Under the pieces are notes generated by a model. It did not search any database and had not been told where the DNA came from. It saw only the letters and a list, made by a program, of their open reading frames with translations. DNA of 64,000 bases from JAAYED01 sp040772225 (GTDB taxonomy: Bacteria > Chloroflexota > Anaerolineae > UBA1429), in NCBI GenBank assembly GCA_040772225.1, contig JAXGYO010000003.1, forward strand, positions 62,001 through 126,000, written 5' to 3'. The stretch's first letter is position 1; every line of letters starts with the position of its first letter. Position numbers and translations under genes: made by a program. Below are positions 42,603 to 50,665 of the stretch, piece by piece.

Positions 42603-45203
42603 ATGAGCAAAGCAGCATTCTTCGCACCCGAGACCCTCTACCGTCGTGAGGGAGCCCTCATCTACCAGGAAGATCAGCTCAGCCGCATCGCCTTTCCGCT
42701 GGGAGGGATCGGCGCGGGCTGTGTGTCGCTGTCCGGCCGGGGAAGGCTGATTGATTGGGAGATCTTTAACCGGCCTAACAAAGGCATGGCCGTGCCCTAT
42801 GCCTTTTTTGCGATCTGGGCGCGGGCAGAGGGACAGACGCCAGTTACGAGGGTACTGGAGGCGCCTCCCGAGCCCCCGTTCGATGGCACAGGCTGGGCGC
42901 AGTACGGCGGCATCGGCTTTGGCGTCGACCGCGAGAGCGGCGCCGGCCTGCCCCACATGCGCTCCGCCACCTTCCGCGGCGAGTTCCCGCTCGCCTGGGT
43001 GCGACTGGAGGATCCCGCCCTGCCTGTGCGCGTAGAACTGGAGGCCTACAGCCCCTTTATCCCCACCAACGCCGATGATTCCAGTCTGCCGGTAGCCATC
43101 CTGCGGTACCAGGTCACCAACGAGGGCCTCCTTCCCGTGGATGTATCGGTAGCCGGAAACATGGCCAACCCGCTGGGCTATGACCATGGGGGCTCCCTCA
43201 GCGGCAGGCGCATCCGCCAGGGGCGCGGCCAGAACCTGAACCGCTGCGTGCAGGAGCCGGGACTAACCGCCCTGAGCATGACCACCGAGCGCTATCCCGA
43301 GCCCCACCCACGCTATGGCACGCTGGCGCTGGCGACGCCCGCCCCCGGAGCGTGGTGCCAGGCCGCGTGGCTGCGCGGCGACTGGTACGACATGTTCCAC
43401 GACTACTGGGACCACTTCTCGGCCGAGGGCAGGCTGGCCCCCCGCGAGTACGGTCCGTCGCCGGAGGGATTCACCGACGTGGGCACGCTGGGCGTCAGCC
43501 TCCGCCTGGAGCCCGGGGAGACTGCCGAGATCCCCTTTGTCCTCGCGTGGCACTTCCCAAACTATGTCAAGTACTGGGGTGAGGCAGAGAGACTGAGCGA
43601 GGAGGAACAGCCCACCTGGCGCAACTATTACGCGACGCTCTGGCCCGATGCGCTCGGCGTGGCGCGCTACTATATCCAGAACGCTGACCGGTTGTATCGT
43701 GAGACCAGACGTTTTCACGATACGCTCTTTGACTCGACGCTGCCCGCCCAGGTGTTGGATGCCGTCTCCAGCCAGGCCTCGATCCTGCACTCGCCTACCG
43801 TACTCAGACTGCCCGATGGCACCTTTTACGGGTTCGAGGGCTGTCACGGTAACGCGGGCTGCTGTGAGGGCACGTGCACCCATGTGTGGAACTATGCGCA
43901 GACGCAGGCCTTCTTGTTCCCGGCGCTGGAACGCTCCATGCGCCGTGCCGACTATACCTACAACATGAACGAAGACGGGTCCATGGGCTTTCGGCTGCAA
44001 CTCCCTCTGGGTAGTCCGCCCTGGACTTTTCACCCCGCTGCGGACGGCCAGATGGGGGGACTGCTCAAACTCTACCGCGACTGGAAACTGAGCGGCGAGG
44101 AAGCCTACCTGCGGGAACTATGGCCCGCCGCCCAAAAGGCCCTGGAGTACGCCTGGTCACAGTGGGACCCCGACGGCGACGGCGTCATGACCGGCATCCA
44201 GCACAACACCTACGATATCGAATTCTATGGCGCCAACACGATGATGGGGACGTTCTACCTGGGCGCCCTGCGTGCCGCGGAGGAGATGGCGCGCCATGTG
44301 GGGGACGACGTCGCCGCTGACAGGTACCGGACCGTGTACGAGAGCGGACGCACCCTGCTGGAAGAGAAGCTGTTCAATGGCGAGTTCTACATGCAGCAGT
44401 ACGAACCGGAGCTGGCAATAAAGTACCAGTACGGCGAGGGCTGCCTGTCAGACCACCTGATCGGCCAGTGGTTCGCTCATCTGGTCGGGTTGGGTTACCT
44501 GCTTGAGCCCGAACATGTGCAGTCGGCGCTGACGGCCATCTTTGAACACAACTGGCGCTCTGACCTATGGGAGCATGCCAACCCGCAGCGTATCTATGCG
44601 TTGAACGACGAGCAGGGACTGCTGATCTGCTCCTGGCCGCGCGGCGGACGGCCCGCCCTGCCCTTTGTGTACTCCGACGAGGTGTGGTGCGGTATCGAGT
44701 ACCAGGTAGCGTCGCATTTGATCTACGAGGGCCAGGTGGAGCGTGGCCTGGCGATCGTCCAGGGAACCCGGGCCCGGCACGACGGCCAGAGGCGCAACCC
44801 GTGGAACGAGTTCGAGTGCGGCAGCCACTATGCCCGCTCGATGGCCTCCTGGTCCCTGCTCACCGCCCTGTCGGGCTACAGCTTTGACCTGCCTGCCGGT
44901 CTGCTGGGGTTCGCCCCGCGCCTCTGGCAGGACGAGTTTCGCTGCTTCTGGTCGGCCGACGGGGTGTGGGGGCAGTACGAACAACGGCTGACAGAGACAC
45001 CACAGATATCGCTCCGCGTAGACTATGGCGCGATCACGCTGAACGGGTTGAACCTGGGGGCACTCGATGGCCGCGTCCTGCGGACAGCCCGCCTGGGCGG
45101 GCGGAGATGGACACTCACCACGGTGGAACAAGAGGGTATTCTGGCGGTGCGTTGGCCCGAGCCGATCACCGTGCAGGCGGGCGAGACGCTGATACTGGAG
45201 TGA
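42603..45203 (+). CDS. GH116 family glycosidase (bile-acid glucosylceramidase-like)
   Basis: 866 residues; GGGAGG 4 nt before the ATG. The N-terminal GBA2_N-type beta-sandwich starts with IAFPLGGIGAGCVSLSGRG; the C-terminal (alpha/alpha)6 barrel contains CCEGTCTHVWNY and GIQHNTYDIEFYG, probably holding the catalytic Glu and Asp of the family, and later SGYSFDLPAGLLGFAPR. There is no signal peptide, so it acts inside the cell. Family members cleave beta-glucosides or beta-xylosides with retention. It has its own promoter and is divergent from GDPD. Confidence 0.88.
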   Translation: MSKAAFFAPETLYRREGALIYQEDQLSRIAFPLGGIGAGCVSLSGRGRLIDWEIFNRPNKGMAVPYAFFAIWARAEGQTPVTRVLEAPPEPPFDGTGWAQYGGIGFGVDRESGAGLPHMRSATFRGEFPLAWVRLEDPALPVRVELEAYSPFIPTNADDSSLPVAILRYQVTNEGLLPVDVSVAGNMANPLGYDHGGSLSGRRIRQGRGQNLNRCVQEPGLTALSMTTERYPEPHPRYGTLALATPAPGAWCQAAWLRGDWYDMFHDYWDHFSAEGRLAPREYGPSPEGFTDVGTLGVSLRLEPGETAEIPFVLAWHFPNYVKYWGEAERLSEEEQPTWRNYYATLWPDALGVARYYIQNADRLYRETRRFHDTLFDSTLPAQVLDAVSSQASILHSPTVLRLPDGTFYGFEGCHGNAGCCEGTCTHVWNYAQTQAFLFPALERSMRRADYTYNMNEDGSMGFRLQLPLGSPPWTFHPAADGQMGGLLKLYRDWKLSGEEAYLRELWPAAQKALEYAWSQWDPDGDGVMTGIQHNTYDIEFYGANTMMGTFYLGALRAAEEMARHVGDDVAADRYRTVYESGRTLLEEKLFNGEFYMQQYEPELAIKYQYGEGCLSDHLIGQWFAHLVGLGYLLEPEHVQSALTAIFEHNWRSDLWEHANPQRIYALNDEQGLLICSWPRGGRPALPFVYSDEVWCGIEYQVASHLIYEGQVERGLAIVQGTRARHDGQRRNPWNEFECGSHYARSMASWSLLTALSGYSFDLPAGLLGFAPRLWQDEFRCFWSADGVWGQYEQRLTETPQISLRVDYGAITLNGLNLGALDGRVLRTARLGGRRWTLTTVEQEGILAVRWPEPITVQAGETLILE

Positions 45204-45215
45204 GCGCGGGCGCCG

Positions 45216-46286
45216 TCAGCGCAGAATGCGCATGCGCTTGCCCATACGATAGGCGCGTCCCTGAGCGGCCAGTTGCTCCAGAGCATCGCAATAGTTCTGC
45301 AGCACATAGGGCTGCCCTACGTGGTGGCGGCGGTAAATATCCTCCGCCGTCACCACCTGGTTGGCCAGCGTGCGGCCGAGCTCATCGGCCAGAGCATCCA
45401 GGGGACGCGTGATCGCCAGCCCATGGTGGTAGTGCGCTGCCACAGGGTCCCAGGCATAGTCAGGCACGCCCTGGTCGTGGCCGGTGGAGTGGCGCGCCAG
45501 CACCTCTTTGGCCCGGCTATAGGCCGCCACATCGCGGCTTGCATGGAAGAGGAGCTCCTGAATCCGGTGACCATCGCTCAGCCGAAAGACCAGGACGTGC
45601 GTGGCGCCTCGCTCGCGCAGGCGTGAGACACACGCGGCGATGATGGCCTCCTGTCGCGCCTGTGGTTTGAGTCCGAGCAGGTCGTCCCGCAGAGCGGCCG
45701 CGCGACGTTCGCCCCAGAATGCATCGAGATGTCTGGTGACCGCCGTGTTGCTGGCGCCCATGTTGATGAGGGGGTAGCGTACCGTCAAGAAGAGCTCCAC
45801 CAGTGGGCGGCGCAGTGCTCGCCAGGCGTCGCCGGCGCCGAGACCAGCATAGCCGCCGGGCTCCACCGACGCCACGGTTGCCAGCGGCCGGATGGCGTCC
45901 AGGCGGGAGTCGATGCGTGCCCAGGGATGCTGGCCAATCAGTTGGGGCGGATGCACCATCCGCTCGGCGGGTGCGAGCGAGGTCTGCAACGCATTGCCGA
46001 CGTCGGGATCCTCCGGGCCGGGAGAATTCACAATCAATCCCAGCTCTGTGCGCAGGATGGGGTCGTCGCAAGCCAGGGCGGCAACAGCCTCCAGAACGGC
46101 CCGGCTCCTCTGGGACTCTCGGCTGCTGCCCCCATAGACATCTACATAGACCAGGCGAGGCGGCAGGGCCGGGTGTGTCGGCGGCTCATCGGCGAGCACG
46201 TCATTGGCCCAGGCCTGGAGATAGGCGGCGATGATCGCCGCCCGCGCGCAGACATAGCCGGGTACGTTGCCATCTGCTGGACTCAT
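45216..46286 (-). CDS. TcmP-like protein (three-Cys-motif partner family), tentative
   Basis: 356 residues. The order of motifs recalls three-Cys-motif partner proteins: an N-terminal helix, a Rossmann-like strand LVYVDVYGGSSRE in place of the usual YIDLFAG, then PLINMGASNTAVTRH followed by FWGERR, HVLVFRLSDGHRIQELLFHASRD, and a C-terminal winged-helix-like region. The expected partner with three cysteines is not next to it, and the SAM glycine loop is degenerate. The gene faces GH116 convergently with a 12-nt gap. Function is unknown; alternative: diverged class I methyltransferase. Confidence 0.5.
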   Translation of the reverse strand: MSPADGNVPGYVCARAAIIAAYLQAWANDVLADEPPTHPALPPRLVYVDVYGGSSRESQRSRAVLEAVAALACDDPILRTELGLIVNSPGPEDPDVGNALQTSLAPAERMVHPPQLIGQHPWARIDSRLDAIRPLATVASVEPGGYAGLGAGDAWRALRRPLVELFLTVRYPLINMGASNTAVTRHLDAFWGERRAAALRDDLLGLKPQARQEAIIAACVSRLRERGATHVLVFRLSDGHRIQELLFHASRDVAAYSRAKEVLARHSTGHDQGVPDYAWDPVAAHYHHGLAITRPLDALADELGRTLANQVVTAEDIYRRHHVGQPYVLQNYCDALEQLAAQGRAYRMGKRMRILR

Positions 46287-46362
46287 GCCCCTGTCCTCTT
46301 GATCCGGGTCTGTGACGCCAGTGTATCAGAGCCAGGCAACCTTCTCAAGTGCTCAGAGCATA

Positions 46363-46391
46363 TTGACTGGCCTCGCGGCCGGCGTTAGGAT
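46363..46391 (+). promoter_or_regulatory. Promoter of the aldo/keto reductase gene
   Basis: TTGACT, 17 nt, TAGGAT, ending 23 nt before the ATG at 46415. Confidence 0.55.
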
Positions 46392-46414
46392 GGTGGGGGA
46401 ATCGGAGGGAAAGC

Positions 46415-47377
46415 ATGGAACAGAGACAACTGGGCAGCGCAGGTATACGTGTATCGACCGTGGGCCTGGGAACCGGCGGCCAATGGGGCGGTCGCGTGGA
46501 CCAGCAGCAGGCGATCGAGATCGTGTGGGCCGCACTGAACGCGGGGGTGACCTATATCGACACGGCAGACATCTATGGCACGTGGTATCGGGGCACCTCT
46601 GTGGCGGAGGAGATCCTTGGCGTAGCGCTTGAGGGGATCCGGCATCGAGTCGTACTTGGGACCAAAGGCTGCCAGGCCACCGGGGAGGAGCCCAACGATT
46701 GGGGCGCCTCACGCGGACATCTGATGCGCGCGCTGGAGGCCAGTCTCCGTCGCCTGCGCACAGACTATGTCGATCTATACCAGATCCACCGGTACGATGA
46801 TACGACGGCGCCTGACGAAACGATGCGGGCTCTGGACGACATGGTCACCTCGGGCAAGGTGCGCTACGTGGGCGCCTCCAACTATGCCGCCTGGCAGATC
46901 TGCCGCTGCAACGATATCGCTGAGCGGTACGGCTGGGCGCCCTTTGTGACTACCCAGGCGCACTATAATCTGCTGGAGCGCGAGGCCGAGGCGGAATTGC
47001 TGCCCTATTGCCGACAGATGCGCGTCGGCCTGCTGCCCTACTTTCCACTGGCCAACGGCCTGCTGGCTGGACGGTATCCGCAGGGCTCCGAGCCGCCGGC
47101 CGATAGCCGCGCCATGGCCTTTGATCGCACGCGCCGCTACCTGGCGCGCTACGCAACGCCCGAAGGCTATGCGACCCTGGGCCGGCTGGATGGCTGGGCA
47201 GCGGACCATGGCCACTCTCTGGCGGACCTGGCCATCGCCTGGCTACTGGCGCACCCGGAGATCCCTTGCGTGATCACCGGAGCGAGCGCCCCTGAGCAGA
47301 TCGCTGCCAACGCTGCGGCTGCGGCGTGGCGTCTGAGCGCTGAGGAATTGGCAGAAATCGAGAGTATACTGGCCTAG
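46415..47377 (+). CDS. Aldo/keto reductase
   Basis: 320 residues, (beta/alpha)8 NADPH-dependent oxidoreductase. The catalytic tetrad is visible as Asp and Tyr in YIDTADIYG, Lys in LGTKGC and His in YQIHRYD; GASNYAAWQ and VITGASAPEQI line the cofactor site. The substrate is not identifiable. It is a single gene with its own promoter, followed at 86 nt by pncC. Confidence 0.88.
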   Translation: MEQRQLGSAGIRVSTVGLGTGGQWGGRVDQQQAIEIVWAALNAGVTYIDTADIYGTWYRGTSVAEEILGVALEGIRHRVVLGTKGCQATGEEPNDWGASRGHLMRALEASLRRLRTDYVDLYQIHRYDDTTAPDETMRALDDMVTSGKVRYVGASNYAAWQICRCNDIAERYGWAPFVTTQAHYNLLEREAEAELLPYCRQMRVGLLPYFPLANGLLAGRYPQGSEPPADSRAMAFDRTRRYLARYATPEGYATLGRLDGWAADHGHSLADLAIAWLLAHPEIPCVITGASAPEQIAANAAAAAWRLSAEELAEIESILA

Positions 47378-47462
47378 ACCCGTCGTCTGACTAGCACGTT
47401 TACCGCAAGACCCGTCAGACTCTGGTCACGGGCAGGGCACAGAATACGCAGGGAGAAGTCGG

Positions 47463-47954
47463 GTGACAGAGAGAGAAGATATCGAGCGTGTTCAGCAAGT
47501 GGGCCGGCTACTGGTGGCCCGCGGCTGGATGTTGGCGACCGCAGAATCCTGCACGGGAGGCTTGATCGGGCACCTGCTGACCGAGGTACCAGGCAGTTCG
47601 GACTATTACGCCGGCGGCATCATCGCTTACGCCAACGAGGTCAAGATGGGGATACTGAAGGTGTCCCCACAGGACATCCGCCACTATGGCGCGGTGAGCG
47701 CCTCGGTGGCGCGCGCGATGGCCCGTTCGGTGAGAACCCTGTTTAGCGTCCAGATCGGGCTCAGCGCCACGGGCATTGCCGGTCCGACCGGCGGCACGCC
47801 CGAAAAGCCCGTGGGAACGGTGTACCTTGGTATCTCCAGCCCGCTGGGGGAGGCGATAGAGCAGCATATCTGGCCTTATGAACGTGAGATGAACAAGCTG
47901 GCGTCGGCCCGGCGAGCCCTGGACATGGTGATCGAACTGCTGGGTCAGGACTAG
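47463..47954 (+). CDS. pncC: Nicotinamide-nucleotide amidohydrolase (PncC/CinA C-terminal domain)
   Basis: 163 residues, GTG start. ATAESCTGGLIGHLLTEVPGSS, GGIIAYANEVKMGIL, GAVSASVARAMA and TGIAGPTGGTPEKPVGTV are the conserved elements. It hydrolyses NMN to nicotinate mononucleotide in pyridine-nucleotide recycling. The CinA N-terminal domain is absent, so this is the stand-alone form. Its stop overlaps the convergent TrmH-family stop by 4 nt. Confidence 0.92.
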   Translation: MTEREDIERVQQVGRLLVARGWMLATAESCTGGLIGHLLTEVPGSSDYYAGGIIAYANEVKMGILKVSPQDIRHYGAVSASVARAMARSVRTLFSVQIGLSATGIAGPTGGTPEKPVGTVYLGISSPLGEAIEQHIWPYEREMNKLASARRALDMVIELLGQD

Positions 47955-48760
47955 CGCACTGCTCGCCAGCGCTGGCGCTGCGCCTCAAAGAGCAGCGCAG
48001 AGGCCGCAATAGCCGCGTTGAGCGACTCGGCGGAGGCCGACATGGGGATGCGAATACCCTCTTCTGCCAGCGCGCGCCCTTGAGCGCCCACGCCATGGGC
48101 CTCAGACCCGATGATGAGCGCGACGGGGCCGGTTAGATCGACGTCCCATAGCACCGCCTCGCCGTCGGCAGCTGCAGCGAATACGCGCCGCCCTTGAACC
48201 AGCGTTGCGATCTGCTCCCAGGAAACGTCAACTACAAGGGAGAGGTCGAGATGTGCGCCCATTCCGCTGCGGACGGCTTTGGGGCTGTAGGGATCCACGG
48301 TGCCGGGAGCACAGATGACTGCACCGGCGCCTGTGGCCTGTGCCGTACGCAGAATCGTCCCGACGTTGCCCGGCATGCGCAAGGCGTCGAGCACCAGTAC
48401 CAGCTCGGCTCCCCGCACCTGCTCTGGAGCGGGGTGGCGCATGGGAAAGACGGCCACCACGCCCTGCGGCGTCACCGTATCCGCCAACGCCTCAAGCACG
48501 GGCGGAGTCACCTCCCACACCGGCGCGTCGCCGGCGGCGAGAGCCCGAACGAGCTCCCCGCCCTGCTCCGACCCGGCAAAAGCCTCTGTATAGAATGCAA
48601 AAGCGGGACGGTAGCCCCGAGAGAGTGCGTGGTGTACCAGGCGATAGCCCTCAACCACGTACTGCTGTTCGCGGTACCGGTCCCGCTTTTTTCGTTTCAG
48701 TCGCTCAACGGCGCGTACCCGTGGATTCTGGAGACTCGTGATCACTCCCGTAATGGGCAT
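47951..48760 (-). CDS. TrmH/SpoU family RNA 2'-O-methyltransferase
   Basis: 269 residues; GGAGGTCGAGG just before the ATG. An N-terminal substrate-binding domain (ITSLQNPRVRAVERLKRKK) precedes the knotted SPOUT domain: LRMPGNVGTILRTAQATGA, LIIGSEAHGV and IPMSASAESLNAAIAASALLFEA. It methylates a ribose in rRNA or tRNA. It lies 37 nt downstream of rplT in the same direction, an arrangement common to many bacteria, and probably belongs to the infC operon. Confidence 0.92.
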   Translation of the reverse strand: MPITGVITSLQNPRVRAVERLKRKKRDRYREQQYVVEGYRLVHHALSRGYRPAFAFYTEAFAGSEQGGELVRALAAGDAPVWEVTPPVLEALADTVTPQGVVAVFPMRHPAPEQVRGAELVLVLDALRMPGNVGTILRTAQATGAGAVICAPGTVDPYSPKAVRSGMGAHLDLSLVVDVSWEQIATLVQGRRVFAAAADGEAVLWDVDLTGPVALIIGSEAHGVGAQGRALAEEGIRIPMSASAESLNAAIAASALLFEAQRQRWRAVR

Positions 48761-48797
48761 CCTCGACCTCCATCACAGATGCGCCTCAGGCACCGCC

Positions 48798-49157
48798 TCA
48801 GACGGTCAACGCCTGCTGCGACACCTCAACCAGCCTGGCGAATCCGGCCGGGTCCTGTACAGCCAGATCGGCCAGCATCTTGCGGTTCACTTCGATCTCG
48901 GCCGCGCGCAGCCCGTTAATAAACCGGCTGTAGCTGACACCGTTCTCGCGCGCACCCGCGTTGATGCGCTGGATCCAGAGGCGGCGCATATCACGCTTGC
49001 GATTGCGGCGATCCCTGGTCTGGTAGGTCAGCGACTTGAGCAGGGCCTCATTGGCCCTGCGCATCAACTTGCTCTTGCTGCCGTATTGGCCCTTGGTCTG
49101 GTTCAGTACCTTTTTGCGGCGGTTGGACTGTGTCACGCCACGTTTTACTCTAGGCAT
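48798..49157 (-). CDS. rplT: Large-subunit ribosomal protein L20
   Basis: 119 residues, full length (PRVKRGVTQSNRRKKVL, KSLTYQTRDRRNRKRDMRRLWIQRINAGAR). An early assembly protein binding 23S rRNA. In other bacteria it represses its own operon by binding the leader mRNA. It lies 33 nt downstream of rpmI. Confidence 0.97.
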   Translation of the reverse strand: MPRVKRGVTQSNRRKKVLNQTKGQYGSKSKLMRRANEALLKSLTYQTRDRRNRKRDMRRLWIQRINAGARENGVSYSRFINGLRAAEIEVNRKMLADLAVQDPAGFARLVEVSQQALTV

Positions 49158-49190
49158 TTCTCAAATTCCTCTGATTAAGATGTGGCGCGG

Positions 49191-49403
49191 CTAGCTTTGC
49201 TTATTCAGGTACGGCGCAAGTCGCATGATGCGCTGGCGCTCCGCGGCTGGCGTGACCTCGACCATTGTCCAGGCGGCTCGCTTGGAGCGTGCGCTGCGCT
49301 TGCGGCGCAGGTGGCGCTTTTCGTTCCTGGTACGCATCAGTTTACCCGAACCGGTTAGCTTGAATCGCTTAGCGGTGCCCTTGTGGGTCTTGATTTTCGG
49401 CAC
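49191..49403 (-). CDS. rpmI: Large-subunit ribosomal protein L35
   Basis: 70 residues from the GTG at 49403 (GAGGAGGT 4 nt upstream), beginning PKIKTHKGTAKRFKLTGSG. Basic, full length for the family. Located between infC and rplT as in most bacteria. Confidence 0.95.
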   Translation of the reverse strand: MPKIKTHKGTAKRFKLTGSGKLMRTRNEKRHLRRKRSARSKRAAWTMVEVTPAAERQRIMRLAPYLNKQS

Positions 49404-49500
49404 TGGAACCTCCTCTAGAATCGATCTATTTGGGCAAAACACAACCCACCGTCACCGGACGCCCATGGCCTCCGGGCGCTGGGTCATGTCGTGCTTTCGC

Positions 49501-50034
49501 TCAGGACTGCTCGACGACCTTGGCTGCGGTCGGTGTGAGCATCATGATCATCGAGCGACCCTCCATTCGAGGGGTCTGCTCGACCGCGGACACATCGGCT
49601 AGCTCCTCAGCCACACGCTGCATCAACTCGACGGCCAGATCCGCATGGGTGATCTCTCGCCCGCGGAAACGGACGCGCACCCGGATCTTGTTGCCCTCTT
49701 GCAGAAACTTGCGCGCCCTATCCAGCTTAAAGTTGACGTCATGTTCAGCGGTCTTGGGCCGCACCTGGATCTCTTTGACCTCAACCTGCTTCTGAGCCTT
49801 GCGCGCCTCTCGTTCACGGCGAGACTGCTCATACATGAACTTGCCATAGTCCATCAGCCGGCATACCGGCGGACGGGCATCCGGTGAAACCTCCACCAGA
49901 TCCAGGCCACGTTCAGCAGCGACATGCAGCGCCTCTCGGGTCGGATAGATGCCCAGTTGCTTGCCATTCTCGTCAATCAACCGGACCTCACGCACCCGAA
50001 TCTCGTTGTTTAGCCGATTCTCTCTTCTACTGAT
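49501..50034 (-). CDS. infC: Translation initiation factor IF-3, probable ATC start
   Basis: 177 residues if begun at the ATC codon 50034-50032. The conserved IF-3 N-terminus (RRENRLNNEIRVREVRLID) is in frame upstream of the first canonical start, a GTG at 49995. No ATG, GTG or TTG lies between that GTG and the in-frame stop at 50088. A GGGGGG ribosome site lies 8 nt before the ATC. AUU/AUC/AUA starts are the known basis of IF-3 autoregulation. The rest is standard: MDYGKFMYEQSRRERE linker and a C-domain (VRVRFRGREITH). It binds the 30S subunit and checks start codons. Confidence 0.93.
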   Translation of the reverse strand: MSRRENRLNNEIRVREVRLIDENGKQLGIYPTREALHVAAERGLDLVEVSPDARPPVCRLMDYGKFMYEQSRREREARKAQKQVEVKEIQVRPKTAEHDVNFKLDRARKFLQEGNKIRVRVRFRGREITHADLAVELMQRVAEELADVSAVEQTPRMEGRSMIMMLTPTAAKVVEQS

Positions 50035-50062
50035 AGTATCATCCCCCCTGCGGGTAAAATGC

Positions 50063-50084
50063 GCCGGTCGCCATGTTGGCCGGC
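50063..50084 (-). promoter_or_regulatory. Hairpin in the infC leader
   Basis: On the minus strand GCCGGCC ... GACCGGC (with one G-T pair), followed by GCATTTT. It lies between the promoter and the ribosome site and may be an attenuator or the L20/IF-3 control element. Confidence 0.4.
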
Positions 50085-50096
50085 TTCAGACAATTG

Positions 50097-50125
50097 ATTC
50101 TAGCATATGGATAACGGCTCGTCAA
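50097..50125 (-). promoter_or_regulatory. Promoter of the infC-rpmI-rplT operon
   Basis: Minus strand: TTGACG, 17 nt, TAGAAT. The predicted leader is about 55 nt. The spacer contains TTATCCATA, one base from the DnaA-box consensus TTATCCACA, so DnaA could bind here. Confidence 0.6.
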
Positions 50126-50208
50126 ACTTCTGGCCTCAAGACGATACGCGTAACGGCCAGTTCGGGGCACGCCAGCCTGCGGCCCACCATGACCAAGTCC
50201 AGAGCCGA

Positions 50209-50230
50209 TGCATCCAGCTGTGTGGATGCA
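50209..50230. promoter_or_regulatory. Inverted repeat upstream of dnaA
   Basis: Perfect 8-bp arms TGCATCCA and TGGATGCA with a 6-nt spacer. It has the geometry of an operator for a dimeric repressor; a hairpin role is also possible. Confidence 0.35.
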
Positions 50231-50665
50231 GGTTTCCCTGCTTACTTATGGAATGTTGACAAGGCAGTCAACGGAACGGATACCACAACAGGTAGGCGCC
50301 GCAGAGCTCCCGCATTCCGCAATTAGTGGTCCCTGTATGCTTTCCGCCCTTTATCTAGGGTCGCGTAGCCATGGGGATTGTACCATCCTGATGCGCGTGC
50401 TACAATGCCCTCAACGTCGGTAGAACAAGGCGGGCACGTCCCTCCCGGGGACGCAGTAACGCTCGCTCACCAGATGCAGCGTGGCCCTTGGCTTTCCGTT
50501 CGTCGCACACAAGAGACTGCCAGACAGACCGCATGGAACAGACACCTGTCGCATCTTCCGCACCTCAGTGTGTCACGCCCTTTGGCGACTTTTGTTCTAT
50601 ACTGTCTTTTCGCGTTTAGTGCTTTTAGCTCAAATCATTTCCGCTCGACTACGGGAGTCGCCCTT

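Larger units (their letters stand above)
50035..50665. other. Divergent infC-dnaA intergenic region
   Basis: 631 bp without a recognised gene. Left part: infC leader and promoter. Middle: an inverted repeat TGCATCCA/TGGATGCA (50209-50230) and a weak promoter-like TTGACA, 17 nt, GATACC (50256-50284). Right part: AT-richer stretch from about 50580 with TATACT at 50598-50603, a possible dnaA -10 box without a good -35. DnaA-box-like sites are only TTATCCATA (50106-50114, minus) and TGTGGATGC (50221-50229), too few to call an origin. Confidence 0.45.

Noticed and set aside
50035..50665. Chromosomal replication origin
   Set aside because: Next to dnaA, but only two imperfect DnaA-box-like sites and no clear AT-rich unwinding stretch with boxes; GC-skew analysis would be needed.
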